From: JALHMQ01 sp037441125
GTDB lineage: Bacteria; Pseudomonadota; Gammaproteobacteria; Burkholderiales; Burkholderiaceae_F
NCBI GenBank assembly: GCA_037441125.1
Contig: JBBIST010000015.1
Location: 1 to 47,291 of the forward strand
Length of the DNA stretch: 47,291 nucleotides
Direction: 5' to 3'
Each line of letters begins with the position of its first letter. Positions within the stretch are counted from its first letter, which is position 1. The position numbers and the translations under genes were made by a program. The notes beneath the pieces were generated by a model. The model ran no database searches and was not told where the DNA came from. It worked only from the letters and a program-made list of their open reading frames with translations. Of the stretch, positions 11,389-19,834 are shown in pieces.

Positions 11389-11811
11389 CTAGAACGGTCG
11401 GCCGCCGCCTGGCAGCGCCGGACGGCTGATCGACATCGCCCGGCGCAGCGACACGATGGCGCGCCACAGGAGGAAGAGACCGATCAGCAGCACCAGAGTG
11501 CCGCCGTCGCCGAACAACGCGTAGACGGTCAGGAACAGGCCGAACAAGGCGAACAACGCCGCGCGCACCAAGTGCTTGCGTTGCTCGGCGCCGGCGGCGA
11601 AATGCGGCAGCACCGCGTCGGCGCCGGCGGCAGCGGTCGCCTCGGCGGCGCGGTCGGCCGCTTTGGTGCCCGGCGCATGAGTCGCGTCGACCATCAGGTG
11701 TTGCCGCACCCGTTCCGGCAGCGCCGCCAGTTGGCGTTTTTCGATCTGCTCGAGATAGGCGACGAAGTCGCCGTCCTTCGGCTCGCCGGCCGGCTGGCCA
11801 CCGGGTTGCAT
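11389..11811 (-). CDS. Small membrane protein of unknown function between coaBC and dut
   Basis: A 140-residue protein I do not recognise. Residues 1-80 are hydrophilic and Ala/Glu-rich (YLEQIEKRQLAALPERVRQ), probably helical and cytoplasmic. They are followed by two closely spaced hydrophobic segments (about 84-103 and 105-122) separated by FGDGGT, then a basic tail SLRRAMSISRP. It looks like a hairpin inner-membrane protein with a cytosolic N-terminal domain. It lies 20 bp after coaBC and its stop is 8 bp before dut, so it belongs to this transcript. No signal peptide, metal site or enzyme motif is visible. Confidence 0.75.
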   Translation of the reverse strand: MQPGGQPAGEPKDGDFVAYLEQIEKRQLAALPERVRQHLMVDATHAPGTKAADRAAEATAAAGADAVLPHFAAGAEQRKHLVRAALFALFGLFLTVYALFGDGGTLVLLIGLFLLWRAIVSLRRAMSISRPALPGGGRPF

Positions 11812-11831
11812 GCGCTCGCCCGATCCGCGCT

Positions 11832-13022
11832 TCAGCTCAGGCGCCGCGCGATCTCGGCCATCAGGCGCCGGCCCTGCTCGAGCTTGCCGGCGCGCGCCAG
11901 CAAGCGCGTGCCTTCGGCGTCGATCAGCAGCAACTCGCCGTCATCGGCGCCGAAGCTGTCCTGCGCCCGGTTGGCGACCAGCAGCGGCACGTTCTTCGAC
12001 CGGCGCTTGGCTTGGCCGCGGCGTTCGACATCGTCGGTCTCGGCGGCGAAGCCGACGCAATACGGGCCGCCCGGCAGCGCCGCCACCGCGGCGAGGATGT
12101 CGGCGTTGGGCTCGAACTCGAGCCGCGGTGCGCCGTCGCTTTTCTTCAGCTTGGCGGCGGCGACCTCGCGCACGCGCCAGTCGGCCACTGCGGCCACGGC
12201 GATGAACACCTGCGCCTGGGCCGCGCGCGCGGCGACCGCCTCGTGCATCTGGCGCGCCGTGAGCACGTCGATTCGATGCACGCCGCGCGGTGTCGCGAGC
12301 GCGGTCGGACCGGCCACCAGTGTTACCTCGGCGCCGGCCTCGCGCGCCGCGCGCGCGACCGCGAAGCCCATCTTGCCCGACGACAGGTTGCTGATCCCGC
12401 GCACCGGGTCGATCGGCTCAAAGGTCGGCCCGGCGGTGATCAGCACGCGCTTGCCGGCGAGCAGCTTCGGCTGGAAGAAAGCGATGATGTCCTCCAGCAG
12501 CTCGTGCGGCTCGAGCATGCGCCCGGCGCCGGTCTCGCCGCAGGCCTGCGCGCCGGCGCCCGGGCCGAGGACGATGGCACCGTCGTCGCGCACCGTGCGC
12601 AGGTTGCGCTGCGTGGCCGGCTGCTGCCACATCTCGACGTTCATCGCCGGTGCCAGCAGCAGCGGACAGCGGCGCGCCAGCACGAGCGCCGACAGCAGGT
12701 CGGAGGCGAGCCCATGCGCGGCGCGGGCGATGAAATCGGCCGAGGCCGGCGCCACGACGATCGCGTCGGCAGCGCGCGCCAGATCGATGTGCGGCATCGC
12801 GTTGTCGACGCGGCCGCCGCTGCGCCCCCAGGCATCGGTGTACACCGGCCGGCCGGTGAGCGCCTGCAGGGTGACGGCGCCGACGAACTCGAGCGCGGCG
12901 GCGGTCATCACCGCCTGCACGGTCGCGCCTTCGTCTTGCAGGCGGCGCGCCAGCTCGCAGGCCTTGTAGGCGGCGATGCCGCCGGTCAGGCCGAGGACGA
13001 GGTGCTTGCCGGCGAGGTTCAT
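11832..13022 (-). CDS. coaBC: Bifunctional phosphopantothenoylcysteine decarboxylase/synthase CoaBC (Dfp)
   Basis: A 396-residue bifunctional enzyme for steps two and three of coenzyme A synthesis. The N-terminal CoaC flavoprotein half begins GKHLVLGLTGGIAAYKA, has the active-site histidine in MPHIDLARAAD, the APAMNVEMW motif and the redox cysteine in QACGETGAGRM. It decarboxylates phosphopantothenoylcysteine. The C-terminal CoaB half starts near residue 185 (GKRVLITAGPTFEPIDPVR) and carries the AKLKKSDG lysine block that uses CTP to join cysteine to phosphopantothenate. The ATG at 13022 is 33 bp after lspA. Cytoplasmic; coaBC ahead of dut is a widely conserved proteobacterial order. Confidence 0.97.
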   Translation of the reverse strand: MNLAGKHLVLGLTGGIAAYKACELARRLQDEGATVQAVMTAAALEFVGAVTLQALTGRPVYTDAWGRSGGRVDNAMPHIDLARAADAIVVAPASADFIARAAHGLASDLLSALVLARRCPLLLAPAMNVEMWQQPATQRNLRTVRDDGAIVLGPGAGAQACGETGAGRMLEPHELLEDIIAFFQPKLLAGKRVLITAGPTFEPIDPVRGISNLSSGKMGFAVARAAREAGAEVTLVAGPTALATPRGVHRIDVLTARQMHEAVAARAAQAQVFIAVAAVADWRVREVAAAKLKKSDGAPRLEFEPNADILAAVAALPGGPYCVGFAAETDDVERRGQAKRRSKNVPLLVANRAQDSFGADDGELLLIDAEGTRLLARAGKLEQGRRLMAEIARRLS

Positions 13023-13055
13023 GGCCGCATTATCGACCGCCCGGCTCGGCGCGCA

Positions 13056-13556
13056 TCAGCGCGACTTCCTGACCCGCAGCAGCTCGTCGAGGACCAGCAG
13101 CACGGCGCCGGAGACGATGGCGCAGTCGGCGAGGTTGAAGGCGGGCCAGTGCCAGCCGCTGAAGTGCAGGTCGAGGAAGTCGATCACGTGGCCGTAGGCG
13201 AGGCGGTCGATGACGTTGCCGATCGCGCCGCCCATGATCAGCGCCAGCGACAGCGCGAACAGCTTCTGCGTGCCGTGGCGCGCCAGCAGGTAGACGATGA
13301 ACAGCGCCGCACCGATGCCGACCGCGCTCAGGAACTCGTCCTGCCAGCCGGAGGCACCGGCGAGGATCGAGAACGCCGCGCCGCGGTTGTAGGTCAGGAC
13401 GAGGTTGAAGAAGCCGGTGACCGGCAGCACGTCGCCCGGCTGGAACGCGTACTCGACCGCGATCTTCGTCAGTTGATCGGCGAGCACGATCAACGCCGCC
13501 ACCAGCAGCCACGGGTACAGCTTCTGCCACGCGCTTTTCGATCGGCCCCAGCTCAA
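13056..13556 (-). CDS. lspA: Lipoprotein signal peptidase LspA
   Basis: A 166-residue inner-membrane aspartic protease that cleaves the signal peptide of diacylglyceryl prolipoproteins. Four hydrophobic segments are evident (about 14-31, 70-90, 96-114 and 136-157). The catalytic aspartates are in GNVIDRLAYG and FNLADCAI, and DQLTKIAVE and NRGAAFSIL are family blocks. The start is a TTG at 13556 with GAGGAA five bases upstream; no ATG gives the full first helix. It begins 21 bp after ileS, the classic ileS-lspA pairing. Confidence 0.96.
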   Translation of the reverse strand: MSWGRSKSAWQKLYPWLLVAALIVLADQLTKIAVEYAFQPGDVLPVTGFFNLVLTYNRGAAFSILAGASGWQDEFLSAVGIGAALFIVYLLARHGTQKLFALSLALIMGGAIGNVIDRLAYGHVIDFLDLHFSGWHWPAFNLADCAIVSGAVLLVLDELLRVRKSR

Positions 13557-13577
13557 GTCGGTTCCTCGTGTCGTTGC

Positions 13578-16466
13578 TCAGGCGAAGTGCCGTGCTTCGC
13601 CGGCACCGAACAGGTTGCTCAGGCAGCGGCCGCACAGCGACGGATGGCCGGCATCGACGCCGACATCGGCGCGCCAGTGCCAGCAGCGCTCGCACTTGCG
13701 GTGCGCGCTGGGCGCGACCGCGATCGTCTCGTCGCCGCCCGTGGCCACCGCGTGCAGCGTCGCGCGGCTGGTGAGCATGACCAGGCGCAGGTCGTCGCCG
13801 AGCGTGGCCGCGAGCCGCTGGCGCTCGCCGGCCAGGTGCAGGTCGAGTTCGGCCTGCAGCGACGAGCCGATCCGACCGGTCTCGCGCTCGGTCTCGAGCC
13901 GCTTGTGGACCTCGGCGCGCAGGCCGCGCAGCGTCTGCCACTTGGCGAGCAGCGCCTCGTGGCCGGGCACGCCCGGCAGCTCGTGGTAGGTCTCGGCGAA
14001 GATCGTCTTGCGGCCCGGGGTAAACAGCGCGAAGGCCTCTTCGGCGGTGAAGCTCAGGAACGGCGCCATCAGGCGCAGCAGGCTGGCGGTGATGTGCCAC
14101 AGCGCGGTCTGCGCCGAGCGGCGCGCCGGCGAATCGGCGCCGCAGGTGTAGAGCCGGTCCTTGAGGATGTCGAGGTAGAACGCGCCCAGGTCCTCGGAGC
14201 AGAAGGTCTGCAGGCGCGCTACCACCGGGTGGAACTCGAAGCGCTCGTAGTGCGCCAGCACCTCGGCCTGGAACTGAGCGGTGAGAGCCAGCGCGTAGCG
14301 GTCGATCTCCAGCATCCGCTCGACCGGCAGCGCGTCGCGCTCGAGGTCGAAGTCGCTGGTGTTGGCGAGCAGGAAGCGCAGCGTGTTGCGGATCCGGCGG
14401 TAGCTCTCGACCACGCGCTTGAGGATTTCGTCGCCGATCGACATCTCGCCCGAGTAGTCGGTAGCGGCCACCCACAGGCGCATGATCTCGGCGCCGAGCC
14501 GGTCGGCGAGCTCGCGCGGGTCGATGCCGTTGCCGAGCGACTTGCTCATCTTGCGGCCCTGCGCGTCGACGACGAAGCCGTGCGTGAGCAGGCTCTTGTA
14601 CGGTGCGCGACCGTCGATCGCGGCGCCGGTGAGCAGCGACGAGTGGAACCAGCCGCGGTGCTGGTCCGAGCCCTCCAGGTACATGTCGGCCGGGTAGGCG
14701 AGGTCGGCCGCGTGCGAGCCGCGCATCACCGTGCGGTGGGTCGAACCCGAGTCGAACCAGACGTCGAGGATGTCGTTGCTCTTCTCGTACTCAGCCGCCT
14801 CCTGCGCCGGCAGGAAGTCCTCGACGGTGGCCTTCGACCACGCTTCGATGCCGCCCTGTTCGACCTTGCGTGCGGCCGCCTCCAGCAGCTCGAGCGTGCG
14901 CGGGTGCAGGCTGCCGTCGCTCTTCTTCAGGAAAAACGGCAGCGGCACGCCCCAGTTGCGCTGGCGCGAGATGCACCAGTCGGGGCGGTTGGCGATCATC
15001 CCGTGCAGGCGCGCCTTGCCCCAGGCCGGGTAGAAGGCGGTGGCCTCGATCGCCTTCAACGCGGTCTGGCGCAGCGTCTCGCCCACGGTCTCGGTCTGCA
15101 TCAGACCGGCGGTCTCGCGCGTGGCGCCGTCCATGCGCACGAACCACTGGCTTGCCGCACGGTAGACGAGCGGCGTCTTGTGGCGCCAGCAGTGCATGTA
15201 CGAATGGCTGTCGGTGGCGCCGTGCAGCAGTTGACCGGCGACGCGCAGCGCGTCGACCACTTTCAGGTTGGCATCCCAGACCTTCATGCCGCCGAACAGC
15301 GGCAGATCCGGTGCGAACACGCCGTCGCCCTGCACCGGGTTGAGGATCTGGTCGTTGCGCATGCCGTAGGCCTTGCACGACTCGAAGTCCTCGACGCCGT
15401 AGGCCGGCGCCGAGTGGACGATGCCGGTGCCGGTCTCGACCGTCACGTAGCTGCCGAGATACACGGGCGCAAGACGGTCGTAGCCCGGGTCGAGACCGGC
15501 CAGCGGATGGCGGAAGTTCACCCGCTCCAGGGCCTGGCCCCGGGTCTCAGCGATCACTCGGCCCGTGAGGCCATAGCGTTGCAAGCAGGCGTCGACCAGA
15601 TCGCGCGCCAGGATCAGCAGCCGGTCGCGGCAGTCGACCAGCGCGTAGACGATCTCGGGATGCAGGTTCAGCGCCTGGTTGGACGGGATCGTCCACGGCG
15701 TGGTGGTCCAGATCGCGGTTGCGGTGGGCAGGCCGAGACTCGTGAGGCCGAAGGCGCGCTCGACCTTCGCCTCCTCGCCGGCGGCGAGCGGGAAGGCGAC
15801 GTCGACTGCCGGTGTCTTCTTGTCGATGTACTCGACCTCGGCCTCGGCCAGCGCCGAGTTGCAGTCGAAGCACCAGTTCACCGGCTTCAAACCTCGGTAG
15901 ACGAAGCCGCGCTCCATCATCCGGCCGAGCGTGCGGATCTCGTCTGCCTCGGCCTTGAAGGTCATCGTCCGGTACGGGTTGTCCCAGTCGCCGAGCACGC
16001 CCAGCCGCTTGAAACCGGCCATCTGAAGCGCGATCTGCTCGGTCGCATGCGCGCGCGCCTTCGCCTGCACCTCGGTGCGCGGCAGGTGCTTGCCGAACTT
16101 CTTCTCGATGTGGATCTCGATCGGCATGCCGTGGCAGTCCCAGCCAGGCACGTACACGGCGTCGAAGCCGGCGAGCGAGCGCGACTTGACAACCATGTCC
16201 TTGAGGATCTTGTTGACCGCCGTGCCCAGGTGAATCTCGCTGTTCGCGTACGGCGGTCCGTCGTGCAGGATGAACTTCGGTGCACCCTTGCGCGCGGCGC
16301 GAATCGCCGCGTAGACCTTGCGCTCCTCCCACTGCTTGACCCAGCCCGGTTCGCGCTTGGGCAGGTCGGCACGCATCGGAAACGGCGTCTCCGGCAGGTT
16401 TAGCGGGTACTTGCGCGTGGCCGGATCGGCGGCCGGCCGCTGGCCGGTCTTGGCGTCGTTAGGCAT
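13578..16466 (-). CDS. ileS: Isoleucyl-tRNA synthetase
   Basis: A 962-residue class I synthetase that charges tRNA-Ile. The HIGH-type motif is PYANSEIHLGTA near residue 75, the CP1 editing domain follows (WTTTPWTIPSN at its core), and KMSKS is in GRKMSKSLGN. The C-terminal zinc site CERCWHW...CGRC is intact, typical of the bacterial type. The ATG at 16466 is favoured over the in-frame TTG at 16472 because AAGGAG (16481-16476) is nine bases from the ATG and only three from the TTG. It follows ribF by 39 bp and precedes lspA by 21 bp. Confidence 0.98.
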   Translation of the reverse strand: MPNDAKTGQRPAADPATRKYPLNLPETPFPMRADLPKREPGWVKQWEERKVYAAIRAARKGAPKFILHDGPPYANSEIHLGTAVNKILKDMVVKSRSLAGFDAVYVPGWDCHGMPIEIHIEKKFGKHLPRTEVQAKARAHATEQIALQMAGFKRLGVLGDWDNPYRTMTFKAEADEIRTLGRMMERGFVYRGLKPVNWCFDCNSALAEAEVEYIDKKTPAVDVAFPLAAGEEAKVERAFGLTSLGLPTATAIWTTTPWTIPSNQALNLHPEIVYALVDCRDRLLILARDLVDACLQRYGLTGRVIAETRGQALERVNFRHPLAGLDPGYDRLAPVYLGSYVTVETGTGIVHSAPAYGVEDFESCKAYGMRNDQILNPVQGDGVFAPDLPLFGGMKVWDANLKVVDALRVAGQLLHGATDSHSYMHCWRHKTPLVYRAASQWFVRMDGATRETAGLMQTETVGETLRQTALKAIEATAFYPAWGKARLHGMIANRPDWCISRQRNWGVPLPFFLKKSDGSLHPRTLELLEAAARKVEQGGIEAWSKATVEDFLPAQEAAEYEKSNDILDVWFDSGSTHRTVMRGSHAADLAYPADMYLEGSDQHRGWFHSSLLTGAAIDGRAPYKSLLTHGFVVDAQGRKMSKSLGNGIDPRELADRLGAEIMRLWVAATDYSGEMSIGDEILKRVVESYRRIRNTLRFLLANTSDFDLERDALPVERMLEIDRYALALTAQFQAEVLAHYERFEFHPVVARLQTFCSEDLGAFYLDILKDRLYTCGADSPARRSAQTALWHITASLLRLMAPFLSFTAEEAFALFTPGRKTIFAETYHELPGVPGHEALLAKWQTLRGLRAEVHKRLETERETGRIGSSLQAELDLHLAGERQRLAATLGDDLRLVMLTSRATLHAVATGGDETIAVAPSAHRKCERCWHWRADVGVDAGHPSLCGRCLSNLFGAGEARHFA

Positions 16467-16505
16467 CTGCAAAGGCTCCTTGGCCCCCTCGGGCTCGGCA
16501 AGGTT

Positions 16506-17468
16506 TCAGGTGGTCGCGCGCAGCCGCCGATCGTCGGCCAGCAGCGCGCGCGCGCGCTCGGCGTCGTGCCGGATCGCCTCGGCGAGCTCGGCCACGGAGC
16601 CGTAGCGCGCCTCGTCGCGAAGTTTCTGCACGAACTCGACGCGCACCAGGTGGCCGTAGACCTGACGGGCGAAATCGAACAGGTGTACCTCGAGCAGCCA
16701 GCGGCCGCTGTCGTCGACGGTCGGCCGCAGGCCGACGCTTGCCACACCGTCGAGCGCGCGTTCATGCAGTCCGTGCACGCGCACAGCGAACACCCCGTGC
16801 AGGGCCGCCTGCCGCATCCGCTTGGCATGGGCGATGCGCAGGTTCAGGGTCGGAAAGCCGATGCTGCGGCCGAGGCGGGCGCCGTGTTGCACGCGGCCGC
16901 TGATCGCGTATGGCCGTCCGAGGAGGCGCGCGGCCAGGTGCAGGTCGCCGCTGGCGAGCGCGTGCCGCACGGCGGAGCTGGAGATGCGCTCGCCGTCCTC
17001 GCTCACGGTCGGACACTGGACGACCTCGTAGCCGCCGGCGGCGGCGCGCGCGCGCAGCAGCGCCACGTCGCCGGCGCGCCGGGCACCGAAGCGGAAGTCG
17101 TCGCCGATCATCAGCCAGCGCGTGCGGCAGGCGTCGATCAGGACCCGCCGCACGAAGTCCTCGGCCGACATCTGCGAAAAGGTCCGCCCGAAGTGCTGGA
17201 TGAACACCCGCTCGATTCCAGCCGCCTGCAGCGCATCGAGCTTGTCGCGCAGGTTGGCGATCCGTGCCGGCGCCTGCTCGGGCGCGAAGAATTCGCGCGG
17301 ATGCGGCTCGAAGGTCATCACCGCCGAGGCGATGCCGCGCGCGTGCGCGGCCGCGACCACTTGCGCCAGCAGCGCCTGGTGGCCGCGATGCACGCCGTCG
17401 AAATTGCCGATGGTCAGCGCCACCGGAGCGCGCGCCGCGACCGCCGGAAGGCCGCGAAGGATCTTCAT
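16506..17468 (-). CDS. ribF: Bifunctional riboflavin kinase/FAD synthetase RibF
   Basis: A 320-residue enzyme making FMN and then FAD. The N-terminal nucleotidyltransferase shows LTIGNFDGVHRGHQ (HxGH motif) and GDDFRFGARRAGD. ISSSAVRHAL closes that domain. The C-terminal kinase domain has GRPYAISGRVQHGARLGR and IGFPTLNL. The ATG at 17468 gives the canonical MKILRGL start; the frame is open another 800 bp upstream, but that is antisense to purN and has no family match. The ribosome-binding site is weak. First gene of the ribF-ileS-lspA-coaBC-dut operon, divergent from purN across 129 bp. Confidence 0.97.
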   Translation of the reverse strand: MKILRGLPAVAARAPVALTIGNFDGVHRGHQALLAQVVAAAHARGIASAVMTFEPHPREFFAPEQAPARIANLRDKLDALQAAGIERVFIQHFGRTFSQMSAEDFVRRVLIDACRTRWLMIGDDFRFGARRAGDVALLRARAAAGGYEVVQCPTVSEDGERISSSAVRHALASGDLHLAARLLGRPYAISGRVQHGARLGRSIGFPTLNLRIAHAKRMRQAALHGVFAVRVHGLHERALDGVASVGLRPTVDDSGRWLLEVHLFDFARQVYGHLVRVEFVQKLRDEARYGSVAELAEAIRHDAERARALLADDRRLRATT

Positions 17469-17581
17469 TGCGGGTCGAAGCCGCGACTGCGACAGATCGG
17501 AGGAGGCGACGATTATACGGGGCGAGGTTCGGTGCGCCCGCGCGAACTCTTTGATTTTCCGAGGAATTGCGGTCGGCTGCG

Positions 17582-17587
17582 TAGAAT
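17582..17587 (+). promoter_or_regulatory. Predicted -10 hexamer of purN
   Basis: TAGAAT (five of six consensus) ends 10 bp before the purN ATG, so transcription would begin about 4 nt before the start codon. No ribosome-binding site fits in that interval, which suggests a near-leaderless mRNA. A convincing -35 at 16-18 bp is not seen; TTGATT at 17551 is too far. Confidence 0.4.
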
Positions 17588-17597
17588 GCGCGCGGTC

Positions 17598-18248
17598 ATG
17601 AGGAACATCGTCTGCCTGATTTCGGGCCGGGGCAGCAATCTGCAAGCGCTGCTGGCGGTTGCGCGCGAGCAGCGCTGGCAGCAGTCGCTCGAGGCGCGCA
17701 TTGCCGCCGTGATCAGCAATCGGCGCGAGGCCGCCGGACTGGCGATCGCCGCCGCCGCCGGGGTGCCGACGGCGGTGGTCGATCACACCAACTTTGCCTC
17801 GCGCGAGGACTTCGATCGCGCCCTGATGACGGCGATCGACGCGCACCGGCCGGCGCTGGTCGTGCTGGCGGGTTTCATGCGCGTGCTGACCGCGCCCTGC
17901 GTCGCTCACTACGACGGCCGGATGATCAACATCCACCCGTCGCTGCTGCCGAGTTTTCCCGGACTGGCGACGCACCGGCGGGCGCTCGCCGCCGGGGTGC
18001 GCGTGCACGGCGCCACCGTGCACTTTGTCTCGACCGCGGTCGACGGCGGCGCGATCATCGCCCAGGCGGTCGTTGCCGTGCGCAGCGACGACAGCGAACA
18101 GACGCTGGCGGCGCGCGTGCTCGAGCAGGAACACCGCCTGCTGCCGCGCTGCGTGCACCTGCTGCTCGAGGGCGCGGTCGTGCTGCGTGACGGCCGCGTC
18201 GAAGTGGCCGCAGGGCGCGACGCCGAACTCGTCGTGAGCGCGTGGTGA
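17598..18248 (+). CDS. purN: Phosphoribosylglycinamide formyltransferase 1
   Basis: A 216-residue GAR transformylase of purine synthesis that uses 10-formyl-tetrahydrofolate. The N-terminus NIVCLISGRGSNLQAL is the phosphate-binding loop. The catalytic Asn-His-Asp set is in MINIHPSLLPSFPG and the later HFVSTAVDGGAIIAQ. The ATG at 17598 is chosen because the family starts with M(K/R)NIV; another in-frame ATG lies 12 bp upstream. Its last codons overlap the start of the rRNA methyltransferase gene. Confidence 0.97.
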   Translation: MRNIVCLISGRGSNLQALLAVAREQRWQQSLEARIAAVISNRREAAGLAIAAAAGVPTAVVDHTNFASREDFDRALMTAIDAHRPALVVLAGFMRVLTAPCVAHYDGRMINIHPSLLPSFPGLATHRRALAAGVRVHGATVHFVSTAVDGGAIIAQAVVAVRSDDSEQTLAARVLEQEHRLLPRCVHLLLEGAVVLRDGRVEVAAGRDAELVVSAW

Positions 18249-19678
18249 GCGCGCGTCGACCGCCACCAGATGCGGCCCGGCGGCGGCCGACGAGCGGGCC
18301 GTGGCGGCCGCAAGGGCCGTGGGCCGGAGTTCGCCGGCACAGCGACGCGCCGAACGACTCCCGGCGCGATGGCGAGGCTCCTCGCATCGATGCCACCGTG
18401 GTCGAGCACCTCAGTTGGCTGCTCGGCCGCGTCCTGCGCTTCGACGGTCCGGCCGACGCGATCATGTCGCACTTCTTCAAGGAGCACCCGCGCCTGGGCG
18501 CGCGCGACCGCAGCCTGATCGCCGAAAGCTGCTTCCACGCGCTGCGCCACTACGCGACGCTCAAGTGGTTGTTGCAGCCGGCGGTGGCCGTGCGCGCGCC
18601 GCGCCTGGCGGCGTTGCTGACGCTGGCGCGGCAGCACGGGCTGGCGGCGCTCGGCGCGCGCGAACTGCGCGGCGACGAGCGCGCGGTACGCAACGCGCTG
18701 GCGATCGATCTGGCAACCGCGCCGGCGGCGGTGCGCGCCGAACTGCCGCTGTGGCTGTATGCGGCAATCGGCGCCGAGTACGAGGACGCCGAGGCGCTGA
18801 TCGAGGTGCTGGCCGAACCGGCACCGCTCGACCTGCGCGTGAACACGCTGCGCGCCGGCCGCGACCAAGTGCTCGCCAGCCTGCGCGTCGCCAGCGCCGA
18901 GCACGCGCCTCTAGACGCGCAGCCGACCCGCTTCTCGCCCGAGGGCATCCGCCTGTACGACAAGCCGGGCCTGACGCGCTGGGCGCTGTACCGCGACGGA
19001 CTGATCGAGGTGCAGGACGAGGGCAGCCAGTTGATCGCGCGCCTGCTGGCGCCGCGTCGCGGCGAGATGGTGGCCGACTTCTGCGCCGGCTCAGGCGGCA
19101 AGACGCTCGCCCTGGGCGCGCTGATGCGCTCGACCGGGCGCATCTATGCGTTCGACATCAACGCGCGCCGCCTCGCCGGCCTCGGTCCGCGCCTGAAGCG
19201 AAGCGGCCTGTCGAACGTGCATCCGGCGGCGATCCAGGGCGAGAACGACGCCAAGGTCAAGCGTCTGGCGGGCAAGATCGACCGCGTGCTGGTCGATGCG
19301 CCGTGCTCGGGCAGCGGCACTCTGCGCCGCAATCCGGATCTCAAGTGGCGCTTCGACGAGGCCGAACTGGCGCGCGTCGGCGCCGTGCAGGCGAGCGTGC
19401 TGCGCGCGGCGGCGCGCCTGGTCAAGCCGGGCGGCCGGCTCGTCTACGCCACCTGCTCGGTGCTGGCGCGCGAAAACCGCGAGGTGGTCGAGCGCTTCGT
19501 GCAGGAGCAGCCGCAGTTCGCGCCGGTGGCGGCGGCCGAGGTGCTGGCGCAGCAGGGCATCGACATCGACCATGCGGCCCGTTTCGCACCGTACTTCGTG
19601 ATGCTGCCGCATCTGCACGGCAGCGACGGCTTCTTCGCCGCCGTGCTCGAACGCAGCAGGCCCCCTGGCGGCGGCTGA
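18245..19678 (+). CDS. RsmB-type 16S rRNA (cytosine-C5)-methyltransferase
   Basis: A protein of about 477 residues of the RsmB/NOL1/NOP2 family. An N-terminal NusB-like helical domain (from LSWLLGRVLRF) precedes the Rossmann methyltransferase. SAM binding is at VADFCAGSGGKTLAL; both catalytic cysteines are present, in VDAPCSGSGTLRRNPDLKW and VYATCSVLAREN. It should make m5C in 16S rRNA, as RsmB does at C967, but which base is inferred. The start is uncertain: GTG at 18245 overlaps the purN stop as GTGA, yet the first 50 residues are a Pro/Arg-rich tail not typical of RsmB, so a GTG near 18403 is possible. Confidence 0.9.
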   Translation: MSARRPPPDAARRRPTSGPWRPQGPWAGVRRHSDAPNDSRRDGEAPRIDATVVEHLSWLLGRVLRFDGPADAIMSHFFKEHPRLGARDRSLIAESCFHALRHYATLKWLLQPAVAVRAPRLAALLTLARQHGLAALGARELRGDERAVRNALAIDLATAPAAVRAELPLWLYAAIGAEYEDAEALIEVLAEPAPLDLRVNTLRAGRDQVLASLRVASAEHAPLDAQPTRFSPEGIRLYDKPGLTRWALYRDGLIEVQDEGSQLIARLLAPRRGEMVADFCAGSGGKTLALGALMRSTGRIYAFDINARRLAGLGPRLKRSGLSNVHPAAIQGENDAKVKRLAGKIDRVLVDAPCSGSGTLRRNPDLKWRFDEAELARVGAVQASVLRAAARLVKPGGRLVYATCSVLARENREVVERFVQEQPQFAPVAAAEVLAQQGIDIDHAARFAPYFVMLPHLHGSDGFFAAVLERSRPPGGG

Positions 19679-19741
19679 CAGCGCGCCGGCCGTCACCCGT
19701 CGATCATTCGGCGACCGCGGCTGCCGGCGGCCGGCGGCAAG

Positions 19742-19747
19742 TACAAT
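19742..19747 (+). promoter_or_regulatory. Predicted -10 hexamer of the desaturase gene
   Basis: TACAAT (five of six consensus) lies 87 bp before the desaturase ATG, in a 156-bp gap after the methyltransferase gene. No good -35 is visible at standard spacing. Confidence 0.35.
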
Positions 19748-19834
19748 CACCACTCGCGCGGGCCCGGACGCTGCCGCGCCGCCATCCCAGCCAATCGTTT
19801 GCGCCACGCCCGGTCGTGGCGATCCGGAGTCCAC

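Noticed and set aside
12012..16403. A 1463-codon open frame on the plus strand opposite coaBC, lspA and ileS
   Set aside because: It is antisense to three well-matched essential genes, has Arg/Ala/Gly/His-rich composition and no recognisable domain; long antisense frames are expected at this GC content and codon bias.
17469..18266. Upstream extension of the ribF frame to a 586-residue protein
   Set aside because: The extra part is antisense to purN, lacks similarity to any known domain, and the family N-terminus begins at 17468.
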